Positions 18,141-25,819 of a stretch of DNA of 64,000 nt are shown here, one piece after another. Numbering within the stretch: position 1 is the stretch's first letter; each line of letters begins with the position of its first letter. A program made the translations under genes and the position numbers. Source of the DNA: Amycolatopsis sp. CA-128772 (GTDB lineage Bacteria; Actinomycetota; Actinomycetes; Mycobacteriales; Pseudonocardiaceae); assembly GCF_002904295.1 (NCBI RefSeq), contig NZ_PPHG01000069.1:1-64000 (forward strand), in the 5' to 3' direction. The notes under the pieces are model-generated. The model did not search any database. It was given only the letters and a program-made list of their open reading frames with translations, and was not told where the DNA came from.

Positions 18141-18167
18141 CATAGTTCTAATATAGTTAGAACTATG
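18141..18167 (+). promoter_or_regulatory. Autoregulatory operator and leaderless promoter of the GntR gene
   Basis: A perfect 11-bp inverted repeat, CATAGTTCTAA and TTAGAACTATG with a 5-base spacer, ends with the ATG start codon itself. It contains a good -10 hexamer TAATAT at 18149-18154. That places the transcription start at or within a few bases of the A of ATG, so the mRNA should be leaderless. Position and symmetry fit a YtrA-type GntR dimer repressing itself. Confidence 0.75.
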
Positions 18168-18515
18168 TTGGTCCGGATCGACCCGAGCTCCGCCGTGCCG
18201 CTCTTCGAACAGGTGGCGGCGTCGCTGCGCCGCACCCTCGCCGACGGCCGCCCGGCACCCGGCGAGCAGCTGCCGCCCGCCCGCGAGCTGGCCGCGTCAC
18301 TGGAGATCAACGTCCACACCGTGCTGCGGGCGTACGCGCTGCTTCGCGACGAGGGCCTCATCGACCTGCGACGACGGCGTGGTGCCGTCGTCCTCGGCGG
18401 CGCGCCGTCCCGGGCGCGGCTCGCCGAACTGGCCGCCGAGCTGGTCCGCGAGGCCAAGCGCACGGGCGTCGGCCTCGACGAGCTCACCGGGGTGCTGAAG
18501 GAGAAGTACACATGA
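18165..18515 (+). CDS. GntR-family transcriptional regulator, YtrA subfamily
   Basis: A 116-residue regulator with an N-terminal GntR winged helix (about 8-78: PLFEQVAASLRRTL, then GEQLPPARELAASLEINVHTVLRAYALLRDEGLI) and only a short helical C-terminus of about 40 residues. That short tail is the mark of the YtrA subfamily, which usually controls membrane proteins encoded next to it. It overlaps the following membrane gene by four bases (ATGA). A palindromic operator covers its own start. No ribosome site is visible, in line with a leaderless message. Confidence 0.9.
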   Translation: MLVRIDPSSAVPLFEQVAASLRRTLADGRPAPGEQLPPARELAASLEINVHTVLRAYALLRDEGLIDLRRRRGAVVLGGAPSRARLAELAAELVREAKRTGVGLDELTGVLKEKYT

Positions 18516-19468
18516 GCAAGCTGATCCGGATCCTCGCCGCCACCACCGTCCTCCCGGGGGCCGCGCTGGCCGTCGCGGCCGCGCTCGCGAACGCCTGGGC
18601 GGACCGGCTGCCCGACCCCGTCGCCACGCACTGGAACGGGCCGCCGGACGGCTCGACCCCGCTGGGCCTGTTCACCGGGATGTGCCTGGCGCTCGGCGCC
18701 CTGGTCACCGTCATGCTGACGACGACGGCGCTGACCGCGCTGCGCCGCGGGCGGCCGTTGCCGCGCCTGAGCGTCGGGATGGGCGCCGGGTTCGCCGTCC
18801 TCCCGCCTGCCGTCCTGCTCTCGGTGCTGGTGCCGAACCTCGACGTGCCGGACTGGCACGCGGCCCGCAGCGGCGCCGTCGTCCTGCTCTTCCTGCTCGG
18901 CGCGGTCGTCGCCGGCGTCGCGGCGGGCTTCGCCGGCGGCTTCCCGGCCCCGGTCGCCGAAGCAGCCGCGCACCGGCCGAGCGTGGGTCTCCGGCCGGGG
19001 CAGCGCGCGTTCTGGTCGAGTCACGCGGCGAACCCGGCGATGCTCTGGGCGCTGGCGCTGGTCCCGCTGGCGATCGCCCTCCTGCCCGCCGGGCTTCCGC
19101 TGCCGACGGCCGTCTGGATCGCCCTGGTCGGCGCCGCGCTCACCGCGCTGACGTACCGCGTGAAGGTGACCGTCGACGCGAAGGGCGTGACGATCCGCTT
19201 AGGCCTCCTCGGCCTCCCGTGGCGGCACATCGCGCCGGCGGACGTCCACGAAGCCACCGCGCGCGAGCTGGCGACGTTCGGCGACGGTGGCCTGGGTCTG
19301 CGCTTCAACCCGGTCACCGGCACGACGGCGTACAAGGTCCGCGGCGGCCCGGCGCTGGCGCTGGCCTTGGAGAACGGCCGCACGGTGCTGGTGAGCGTGG
19401 CCGACCCGGAGACCGGCGCCGGACTGGTCAACGACCTGCTCGCGCAGCGCGTCACCCGGATTGGCTAG
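18512..19468 (+). CDS. DUF1648 membrane protein
   Basis: A 318-residue membrane protein. The N-terminal DUF1648 region reads LPDPVATHWNGPPDGS (about 33-48), a motif shared with the SdpI immunity family. About five further hydrophobic segments follow, then a C-terminal cytoplasmic PH-like part from about 215. It forms an operon with the YtrA-type regulator by four-base overlap and is probably its main target, perhaps acting in envelope stress or peptide resistance. Leu230 is encoded by TTA (19199-19201), a rare codon in such genomes, so expression may depend on the bldA-type tRNA. Role is inferred. Confidence 0.8.
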   Translation: MSKLIRILAATTVLPGAALAVAAALANAWADRLPDPVATHWNGPPDGSTPLGLFTGMCLALGALVTVMLTTTALTALRRGRPLPRLSVGMGAGFAVLPPAVLLSVLVPNLDVPDWHAARSGAVVLLFLLGAVVAGVAAGFAGGFPAPVAEAAAHRPSVGLRPGQRAFWSSHAANPAMLWALALVPLAIALLPAGLPLPTAVWIALVGAALTALTYRVKVTVDAKGVTIRLGLLGLPWRHIAPADVHEATARELATFGDGGLGLRFNPVTGTTAYKVRGGPALALALENGRTVLVSVADPETGAGLVNDLLAQRVTRIG

Positions 19469-19503
19469 CTCGCGGCGGCACCGGTTTCGGTAGAAACGAA
19501 GAA

Positions 19504-20409
19504 GTGGCGAAGAAGAGCGGTGGCGGCGGCTGCCTGGTGGTCCTGCTCGTGGCCGGGCTGTTGGCCTTCGGGTACTACAAGTGGCAGCACGGCTCGTCGT
19601 CGGCGCCCCCGGACGGCGCGGACACCGGCGGCGGCACCGGCCGCTACGTCGCGCTCGGGGATTCGTACACGTCGTCGCCGCGCACCGGCCGGCAGGCGGG
19701 CACCCCGGCGGGCTGCGAGCGATCGGACGACAACTACCCGCACCTGGTCTCGGCCAAGCTGAAGCCGGCCGCGTTCGCGGACGTCAGCTGCGGCGGCGCG
19801 ACGACGGCCCACCTGACCGCGCCCCAGAAGACGGGCAACGGCACGAACCCGCCCCAGCTGGACGCGGTCACGGCGGACACGACCCTGGTGACGGTGGGCA
19901 TCGGCGGCAACGACGTGGGCTTCTTCTCGTACGCATCGGGCTGCGCGACGACGCACCCGAACGCCTCGCCGTGCAAGGACAAGCTGACCGCGGGCGGCCA
20001 CGACCAGCTGGCCGAGCGGATCGACGCCACGGCCCCGAAGATCGGCGCGCTCCTCGACCGCATCCACACGAAGGCCCCCGAGGCGAAGGTGGTGGTGGTC
20101 GGCTACCCGACGGTCCTCCCGGACGGCAACGGCTGCTGGCCGGCCCTGCCGTTCGGCGCGGGCGACGTCGAGTACTTCCGCGGAGCACTGGGCAAGCTGA
20201 ACAAGATGCTCGAGGACCAGGCGGACGCCCACCGAGCGGGCTACGCGGACACGGCCACCCCGGGCAAGGGCCACGACGTGTGCTCGGCCTCGGACACCCG
20301 CTGGGTGGAGGGCCTCCTGCCGGCCTCCCCGGCCGCGCCCCTGCACCCGAACGCCCGTGGCGAGCAGGGCATGGCCGACGCGGTGGTGTCGGTGCTGAAG
20401 CTGCCGTAG
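19504..20409 (+). CDS. Membrane-anchored SGNH/GDSL hydrolase
   Basis: A 301-residue exported esterase or lipase. An N-terminal anchor helix (CLVVLLVAGLLAFGYY, about 10-25) precedes the SGNH fold. Block I is GDSYTSSP with Ser54 as nucleophile; block III is IGGNDVG; block V has DTRW and HPNARGEQGMA with the catalytic His. Several Cys likely form disulfides as in Streptomyces secreted lipases. The GTG at 19504 has only a weak purine site (GAAG). It stands alone between the DUF1648 gene and a repeat-rich spacer. Acts outside the membrane on acyl esters; substrate unknown. Confidence 0.88.
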   Translation: MAKKSGGGGCLVVLLVAGLLAFGYYKWQHGSSSAPPDGADTGGGTGRYVALGDSYTSSPRTGRQAGTPAGCERSDDNYPHLVSAKLKPAAFADVSCGGATTAHLTAPQKTGNGTNPPQLDAVTADTTLVTVGIGGNDVGFFSYASGCATTHPNASPCKDKLTAGGHDQLAERIDATAPKIGALLDRIHTKAPEAKVVVVGYPTVLPDGNGCWPALPFGAGDVEYFRGALGKLNKMLEDQADAHRAGYADTATPGKGHDVCSASDTRWVEGLLPASPAAPLHPNARGEQGMADAVVSVLKLP

Positions 20410-20427
20410 CCGCGGGCGCCCCAAGCA

Positions 20428-20505
20428 CCCCAATGTGGCGTTGGTTGCGCTGGACGCACCGAACGCCACATTGGGTGCGCCGGACGCACCGAACGCCACA
20501 TTGGG
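20428..20505. repeat. Tandem 30-bp repeat with an inverted copy, between convergent genes
   Basis: Two 30-bp units (20446-20475 and 20476-20505) differ at one base; each ends with AACGCCACATTGGG. A 15-base inverted copy, CCCAATGTGGCGTT, lies at 20428-20442. The unit can fold against the inverted copy as a stem of about 14 bp, so the block may end transcription from both sides. It separates the SGNH gene from hadB. Confidence 0.8.
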
Positions 20506-20516
20506 GCGGGGCCGCG

Positions 20517-20915
20517 TCAGGTGCGGACCAGGGCCTGCGGCTTTCCCAGCACCGTCTTCCCGTCGAACTTCACCACGAGGTCGATCCGCGCGATGCCGTC
20601 GGACTTCACGTCCGCGACCTTGCCGGTGACCTCGACGACCGCGCCCTCCGGTGTGTTCGGGACCACCACCGGGCGGGTGAAGCGGGCGCTGAAGTCGACG
20701 AGCCGGGCCGGGTCGCCCAGCCAGTCCGTCACCACGCGGCCCGCCACCGCCATCGTCAGCATCCCGTGCGCGATCACGTCCGGGAGGCCGACGTCCTTCG
20801 CGAACGCCTCGTTCCAGTGGATCGGATTGAAGTCCAGCGCCGCCCCGGCGTAGCGGACCAGCTGCTCGCGGGTGATCCGGACCTCGAGGGCGGGCAGTTC
20901 GTCGCCGGGGTTCAC
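20517..20915 (-). CDS. hadB: MaoC-like (3R)-hydroxyacyl dehydratase subunit HadB
   Basis: A 132-residue hotdog-fold protein with the hydratase-2 catalytic motif DFNPIHWNEAFAKDVGLPDVIAHGML, in which Asp and His do the chemistry. In mycobacteria HadB is the catalytic half of the HadAB dehydratase of fatty-acid elongation. The GTG start overlaps hadA by four bases. No hadC is present. Pseudonocardiaceae such as Amycolatopsis lack mycolates, so the pair here may serve another fatty-acyl pathway. Confidence 0.9.
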   Translation of the reverse strand: MNPGDELPALEVRITREQLVRYAGAALDFNPIHWNEAFAKDVGLPDVIAHGMLTMAVAGRVVTDWLGDPARLVDFSARFTRPVVVPNTPEGAVVEVTGKVADVKSDGIARIDLVVKFDGKTVLGKPQALVRT

Positions 20916-21361
20916 GCGGTCTCCCCTCGGACCACCAGCTGCGCGCGGGTGGTGCAGACCTTCTGGCCCGCGGCGTCGGTGACGTCCGCGCGCAGGTTGA
21001 TGAAGTCGTTGCCGGCGCGGGCCATGATCCCGTCGATGTGGGTCGTCACCTCGAGCACGTCGCCCGCGTACACCGGGCGCGTGTGGGTGAAGCCCTGGTC
21101 GCCGTGGACCATCCGCGAGTAGTCGAGCCCCAGCTCGGGGTCGGCGACGATCGCGTTGATCGAGGCGAGGTTGATGATCGTGAGGAAGGTCGGCGGGGCG
21201 ATCACGTCCGGGTGACCGGCTTCGCGGGCCGCCTCCGGGTCGCGGTAGAGCGGGTTCGCGTCGCCGATCGCGTCGGCGAACTCCCGGATCTTCTCCCGGC
21301 TCACTTCGTAACTGGTCTGCGGCGGATAGCTCCGCCCGGTGAACGACTGGTCCAAGGGCAC
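20912..21361 (-). CDS. hadA: MaoC-like dehydratase subunit HadA
   Basis: A 149-residue hotdog-fold protein. It starts with the FAS1-like dehydratase N-terminal segment (SREKIREFADAIGDANPLYRDPEAAREAGHPDVIAPPTF, given here only as a region at about residues 21-60) and ends with a normal hotdog sheet. HadA stabilises the acyl chain while HadB catalyses. It follows rpmG with a terminator between, and the gene order thrT-metT-rpmG-hadA-hadB is the mycobacterial one. Confidence 0.9.
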   Translation of the reverse strand: MPLDQSFTGRSYPPQTSYEVSREKIREFADAIGDANPLYRDPEAAREAGHPDVIAPPTFLTIINLASINAIVADPELGLDYSRMVHGDQGFTHTRPVYAGDVLEVTTHIDGIMARAGNDFINLRADVTDAAGQKVCTTRAQLVVRGETA

Positions 21362-21383
21362 GGCGACGAGGCTACCAACAGCG

Positions 21384-21416
21384 AGAAGCCGCCCGGAGCA
21401 ACTCCGGGCGGCTTCT
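21384..21416 (-). terminator. Terminator between rpmG and hadA
   Basis: A 15-bp stem (AGAAGCCGCCCGGAG and its complement) closes over a CAA loop and is followed on the minus strand by a short purine-rich run. It lies after rpmG, so hadAB may depend partly on its own promoter or on readthrough. Confidence 0.75.
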
Positions 21417-21443
21417 TCGAGCTGGTGTGAACGCGCTACGTCG

Positions 21444-21608
21444 TCAGCGGGTTTCCTTGTGCGTCCGGTGCGTACCGCAGTTCGGGCAGAACTTCTTCAT
21501 CTCCAGGCGATCCGGGTTGTTGCGCCGGTTCTTCTTGGTGATGTAGTTGCGGTGCTTGCACTCTTCGCACGCCAGCGTGATCTTGGGTCGCACGTCGGTG
21601 GCAGCCAC
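21444..21608 (-). CDS. rpmG: 50S ribosomal protein L33
   Basis: A 54-residue L33: it starts at GTG 21608 after an AAGGAAA site and reads [17 protein letters not shown], then [34 protein letters not shown]. Four Cys in two CxxC pairs mark the zinc-binding (C+) form. It lies directly downstream of tRNA-Met and upstream of hadA, the mycobacterial rpmG2 position. It is short but complete. Confidence 0.97.
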   Translation of the reverse strand: MAATDVRPKITLACEECKHRNYITKKNRRNNPDRLEMKKFCPNCGTHRTHKETR

Positions 21609-21657
21609 AGCGTTTCCTTCTCTCTCAGGTCCCGGGGGCCAGCCCCGTCTTACCGCG

Positions 21658-21730
21658 TAGCGGTGGCCGGACTTGAACCGGCGACACAGCGATTATGAGC
21701 CGCTTGCTCTGCCAACTGAGCTACACCGCC
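21658..21730 (-). tRNA. metT: tRNA-Met (anticodon CAT, elongator type)
   Basis: A 73-nt cloverleaf on the minus strand: acceptor GGCGGTG/CACCGCT with discriminator A, D-arm TAGCTCAGTTGGCAGAGC, anticodon loop CTCATAA, T-arm GGTTCAAGTCC. The first acceptor pair is G-U, not the mismatch of an initiator. No CCA is encoded. Confidence 0.95.
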
Positions 21731-21780
21731 CTTACATGACCCAAGCCGCGACACGCAGGCGTGACGCGGCTGAGGTCGTG

Positions 21781-21853
21781 AGCCCCTTTACGGAATCGAA
21801 CCGTAGACCTTCTCCTTACCATGGAGACGCTCTGCCGACTGAGCTAAAGGGGC
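21781..21853 (-). tRNA. thrT: tRNA-Thr (anticodon GGT)
   Basis: A 73-nt cloverleaf on the minus strand: acceptor GCCCCTT/AAGGGGC, discriminator T, D-arm TAGCTCAGTCGGCAGAGC, anticodon stem TCTCC with loop ATGGTAA, T-arm GGTTCGATTCC. It is 50 bases upstream of tRNA-Met and likely co-transcribed with it and rpmG. Confidence 0.96.
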
Positions 21854-21933
21854 CTGGCCTCTCGCGAGGACTTGGAAAGATTAGCAAGGGCCGTCACCCG
21901 CCCGTGCAACCGGGGTCCCCAAACCGCAAAACC

Positions 21934-24573
21934 TCAGGTCAGCAGGGTCAGCACGGTCTCCGAGTGCCGTCCCGGCGAGCGCGCGGTCCGGGCCTGCAGC
22001 CACGCCTCCAGGCGGTCCTCGGGCAGCGGCCGCGAGATCAGGTAGCCCTGGGCGACGTCACAGCCCATCGCCTCGAGCTGGTCCCGCGCCACGTCCTCCT
22101 CGACGCCCTCGGCCACCACCGTCAGCCCGAGCGAGTGCCCCAGCTCGACGATCGACCGCACGACCGCCAGGTCGCCGAGGTCCGTGCCCATCCCGAGGAC
22201 GAAGCTCTTGTCGATCTTCACCTGGTCCACCGGCAGCTGCCGCAGGTAGGCCAGCGACGAGTAGCCGGTCCCGAAGTCGTCCACCGCGAGCGTGATGCCC
22301 AGCGAGTGCAGCTCACGCAGGATCGGCAGCGCCTTCTGCGGGTCGGACATCACGCCGGACTCGGTCAGCTCGAACGTCAGCAGCTCCGGCGGGATGCCGT
22401 GGTGCTCCAGCTCGCGGGCCACCTTGTTCGGGAAGTCCTCGTCGGCCAGGTTGCGCACCGACAGGTTGACCGCCACCGAGATCCGCAGGCCCTCGTCGAG
22501 CCACTTGCGGCAGCGCTTGAGCGCCTCGCCGAGCACGAACCCGGTCAGGACGCCGATCAGGCCGGCCGCCTCGATCGCCGGGACGAACTCGTCCGGCCCG
22601 AGCCGGCCGAACTCCGGGTGCACCCAGCGCACCAGCGCCTCGACGCCCTGCACCTGCCGGTTCGGCAGGGTGATCTTCGGCTGGTAGTGCACGCTGACCT
22701 GGCCGTCCTCGAGGGACTGCCGGAACTGCGTCACCATCTGGAAGCGCCGCAGGAAGATCTGGCCCATGCTCGGCACGTAGCCGCGGACCTCTTCGCCGCC
22801 CTTCGTCGCGCGGACGGCGACGTCGGCGCGCTGCAGCAGGCCCTCGATGTCGACGACGTCGCCGGGTTCCTCCGCGGACGTCGTCGCGTAGCCGATCATC
22901 GCGTTCGCCTCGACCGAGAGCCGGTCGACCGGGTACGGCGCCGACAGCTCTTCGCGCAGCCGTTCCGCCGCCCGGTGGGCGTCCTCCGGCGGGAGGCCGA
23001 CGAGCAGCGCCGCGAAGGACGCGCCTTCGAGCCGGGCGAGCGGGACGTCGGGGCCGAGCGCGTCGCGGATGCGGCGGCCCGCGGCGACGACCATCCGGTC
23101 CGCCCAGGCGTAGCCGAGCGCGTCGCTGACCGTGGAGAAGACGTCGAGGTCGATCCGCAGCACCACGGCGTTGGCGAAGTCGCGCAACGGTTCCTTCGCC
23201 ACCTGCCGGAAGCCCGGCCGGTTGAGGTGCCCGGTGAGCGGGTCGTGGTAGGCGTCGTGGCGCAGGGTCGCGAGCAGGCGCCGGTTGTCCAGCGACGTCG
23301 CGAGGTGGCTGGCCATCGTGCCGAGCAGCTGGACGTCGTACTTGCCGAAGCCGCGCCAGCGGGACAGCCGGTCGTGCGCCTCGACCACGCCGAGCAGCCG
23401 GTTCGCGCTGCGCAGCGGGACGACGAGCGCCTCCTGCGCGCCGCGGTCGAGCAGCGCCGCGCGGACGTCGGGGTTGGCTTCGGTGATCCGGAAGTGCCGG
23501 ACGTGCGCGCCGGGCAGGCGCAGCAGCGGGTCGTCGGCGGCCGGGTCGGCGGGCGGCAGGTCGTCGCCGGCGACCACGACCCGCATGGTGTCCTTCGGTT
23601 CGAGCCGGAGTCTCAGCACGACGCGGCCCGCGGCGAGCTGGTCCTTGATGCGCTCGGCGATCGTCGCCCACTCGCGGACGTCGACGCCGCCGACGAGCTC
23701 GTCCGCGCGGCTGGCCGGGCGCGCCGCGGCCTGCTGGCCGGAGCGGGCCACCATCAGGCTGACGTCGGAGAGCGCCTCCATGTCCCGCTGCTCGCGCAGC
23801 AGGTCCGAGTACGCCCAGTACAGCGCGGTGAGGCCGAGGAAGACGGCGAGCACCAGCGGCCACGCCTTGGGCGTGCTGGAGATGACGAGGTAACCGGAGA
23901 GGCCGACGGAGGCGTTGACGAAGCCGACGACCAGGATCCGCCCGGTGAGCCGGACGGCGGTGCTGACCCGCATCCGGCGGCGCAGCACGCGGACCGCGGC
24001 CAGCGCGAGCAGCGTGCTCACCAGCGGCGCGGTCAGGGTGCCGGCCAGCGCCGCGACCCACGGGATCTTGTCCCCGGACCCGACGGCGTGCTTGACCAGC
24101 CCGGCGACCGCGAAGGCGCCGGTGATCTCGAGCAGGAACGCGCCCGCGTTGTAGAGGACGCGGCCGGCGACCTTCCGCGCGAGCAGCGTGCCGATCCCGG
24201 CGACCAGGTGCGCGGCCAGCACGACCTCGAACGGCGCGATGAAGAAGCCGATGACGAGCGGGATCTCGGTGAAGGAGATGGTCCAGGAGATGCCGCTGCG
24301 GACGTCGACGTTGATGCCGAGCTGTTCGGCGAGCAGGAAGGCGACCGCGAGCACCGGCCCGATCCACAGCAGCCGGTCGTCCCACTCGAACGGCAGCCAC
24401 GAGCCGACGGCGAACGCGGCGACGAGCCCGAGGCTCAGGACGGCGAAGGTGTACGCGCGGAACCGGCGCTCGTCGGTGCGGGCTTCGGCGGAGACGGGCG
24501 GTGTCCCGGAAGCGGCTCCCGGCCCGGGCTGCGCCTGCGCGACGGCGTCACCGTGGGCGTTGGTGTCCGGCAT
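21934..24573 (-). CDS. Membrane-bound GGDEF-EAL cyclic-di-GMP protein
   Basis: An 879-residue signalling protein. Residues about 35-265 carry roughly seven to eight membrane helices, about 300-430 look GAF-like, about 440-600 form a GGDEF domain and about 615-865 an EAL domain. The GGDEF signature is degenerate (LEGAS instead of GGDEF), so cyclase activity is unlikely. The EAL part keeps EALVRW, NLSVRNL, ELTESGVM, DDFGTGYSSL, KIDKSFV and EGVEE, so it should hydrolyse c-di-GMP. Layout resembles Streptomyces RmdB-type proteins. The start ATG 24573 follows GAAGG; the longer open frame to 24780 lacks support. It is likely to influence development or envelope behaviour. Confidence 0.9.
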   Translation of the reverse strand: MPDTNAHGDAVAQAQPGPGAASGTPPVSAEARTDERRFRAYTFAVLSLGLVAAFAVGSWLPFEWDDRLLWIGPVLAVAFLLAEQLGINVDVRSGISWTISFTEIPLVIGFFIAPFEVVLAAHLVAGIGTLLARKVAGRVLYNAGAFLLEITGAFAVAGLVKHAVGSGDKIPWVAALAGTLTAPLVSTLLALAAVRVLRRRMRVSTAVRLTGRILVVGFVNASVGLSGYLVISSTPKAWPLVLAVFLGLTALYWAYSDLLREQRDMEALSDVSLMVARSGQQAAARPASRADELVGGVDVREWATIAERIKDQLAAGRVVLRLRLEPKDTMRVVVAGDDLPPADPAADDPLLRLPGAHVRHFRITEANPDVRAALLDRGAQEALVVPLRSANRLLGVVEAHDRLSRWRGFGKYDVQLLGTMASHLATSLDNRRLLATLRHDAYHDPLTGHLNRPGFRQVAKEPLRDFANAVVLRIDLDVFSTVSDALGYAWADRMVVAAGRRIRDALGPDVPLARLEGASFAALLVGLPPEDAHRAAERLREELSAPYPVDRLSVEANAMIGYATTSAEEPGDVVDIEGLLQRADVAVRATKGGEEVRGYVPSMGQIFLRRFQMVTQFRQSLEDGQVSVHYQPKITLPNRQVQGVEALVRWVHPEFGRLGPDEFVPAIEAAGLIGVLTGFVLGEALKRCRKWLDEGLRISVAVNLSVRNLADEDFPNKVARELEHHGIPPELLTFELTESGVMSDPQKALPILRELHSLGITLAVDDFGTGYSSLAYLRQLPVDQVKIDKSFVLGMGTDLGDLAVVRSIVELGHSLGLTVVAEGVEEDVARDQLEAMGCDVAQGYLISRPLPEDRLEAWLQARTARSPGRHSETVLTLLT

Positions 24574-24809
24574 CCGACCTTCCCTCCCGGCTTGTCCACC
24601 GGTGCTGATCCGTGACTTCGGGTGTGGACAGGGGCCATACCGTACCCCGTAGGGCGTACCCGTGTCCCTTTCGAGACAGTAAGAGATCACCCCAGGGTTA
24701 ACAATGCCTCGAACGCGCTGACCTGCGTGGACCAAGGGGTGAAACGGCAGGTGTCGTAACTGTGGCGGTTCCCCGCACACGCCGGCGCGGGTAGCGCTTC
24801 AATGGCTCC

Positions 24810-25748
24810 ATGCACAGCGACGTGATTGCCACCGAACACGCGGCGCGGCTCGCGGCGGTGGATTCCCTCCTCCCCGGTTCGACTCCCTTCGAGGCGGCGG
24901 AAAACGCCGTGGTCCTGGAGGTGGCGACCGGCGATTCGGCCGCTTCCGGGCTGGCGTCCCGCGTCCAGGTCGACCGCGACGCCCCCAACGCGCCGTGGCG
25001 CGCGCTGACCGAGCACCGCCTCGACCTCCAGCTGGCCGGCCCCCAGCCGGCGGCCGTCCTCGACGCTCTCCTCACCCGATGGGATGAACATCTGCGCGCG
25101 GTCGCCGAGCCGGGTGACACGGAGACGGCAGCGATCGTGCCGCGCGCGAGCCGCGACGCCGCCGGCGGGCGGGAGATGCTGCACCACGGGTTCGCGCCGC
25201 TGCGGGTGGTCGCGGTCCGCCCGTCGCAGCGGCTGGTGCCGGCGACCCCGCTCGGCACGCCCGGCGTCAAGATCCGCCGCGCCGAGCCCGGCGACCTCGA
25301 AACGGCCGTGGCGCTCGGCATGGAACTGCACTCCTACGACGCCCAGTACGGCACGGTGAACTGGCGGACCGGGGTCGAGGAGATCCTGGCCAAGGACCTG
25401 GCCGAGCAGCTGAAGCGGCCGGAGCCGCCGCTGTGGATCGCCGAGCTGTACGGCCGCCCGCTGGGCATGGTGAGCGTCCAGCACCCGGGCGAGACGGGCT
25501 GGATCAGCGGCCGCGTCGCCGCCTCCCGGGTGGGCTACCTGTCCTCACTGGCCGTGGCCGAGGCGGCGCGGTCGTCCGGCGTCGGCACGGCGCTGGCGAC
25601 GCACGCCCACCACGTCCTCGACGAAGAAGGCGCCGACGTCGTCCTGCTGCACCACGCGGCGGCGAACCCGCTGTCGACGCCGTTCTGGTACGCGCAGGGC
25701 TACCGCCCCCTGTGGACGTACTGGCAGCGTCGACCGGCTGTTCGGTGA
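24810..25748 (+). CDS. GNAT-family N-acetyltransferase
   Basis: A 312-residue protein. The C-terminal half (about 150-300) is a GNAT domain: VKIRRAEPGDLETAVAL start, central WIAELYGRPLGMVSV, and the acetyl-CoA loop VAEAARSSGVGTALATHA. The N-terminal half is an uncharacterised domain with an Asp/Glu-rich start. Transfers an acetyl group from acetyl-CoA to an unknown amine. It stands alone, divergent from the GGDEF-EAL gene. Duplicated GNAT halves are possible but the first half lacks a clear CoA loop. Confidence 0.82.
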   Translation: MHSDVIATEHAARLAAVDSLLPGSTPFEAAENAVVLEVATGDSAASGLASRVQVDRDAPNAPWRALTEHRLDLQLAGPQPAAVLDALLTRWDEHLRAVAEPGDTETAAIVPRASRDAAGGREMLHHGFAPLRVVAVRPSQRLVPATPLGTPGVKIRRAEPGDLETAVALGMELHSYDAQYGTVNWRTGVEEILAKDLAEQLKRPEPPLWIAELYGRPLGMVSVQHPGETGWISGRVAASRVGYLSSLAVAEAARSSGVGTALATHAHHVLDEEGADVVLLHHAAANPLSTPFWYAQGYRPLWTYWQRRPAVR

Positions 25749-25819
25749 ACTACTGGAGGATTACCGCCGGTGCGGCGGGCTTATAGGCTGGGCCCCGCCG
25801 CCAGCGAGGGGAGCCTCAA

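Noticed and set aside
21673-24615. A 980-codon plus-strand frame opposite the GGDEF-EAL gene
   Set aside because: It starts inside a tRNA gene and has no recognisable domain; the opposite strand carries all conserved GGDEF-EAL motifs.
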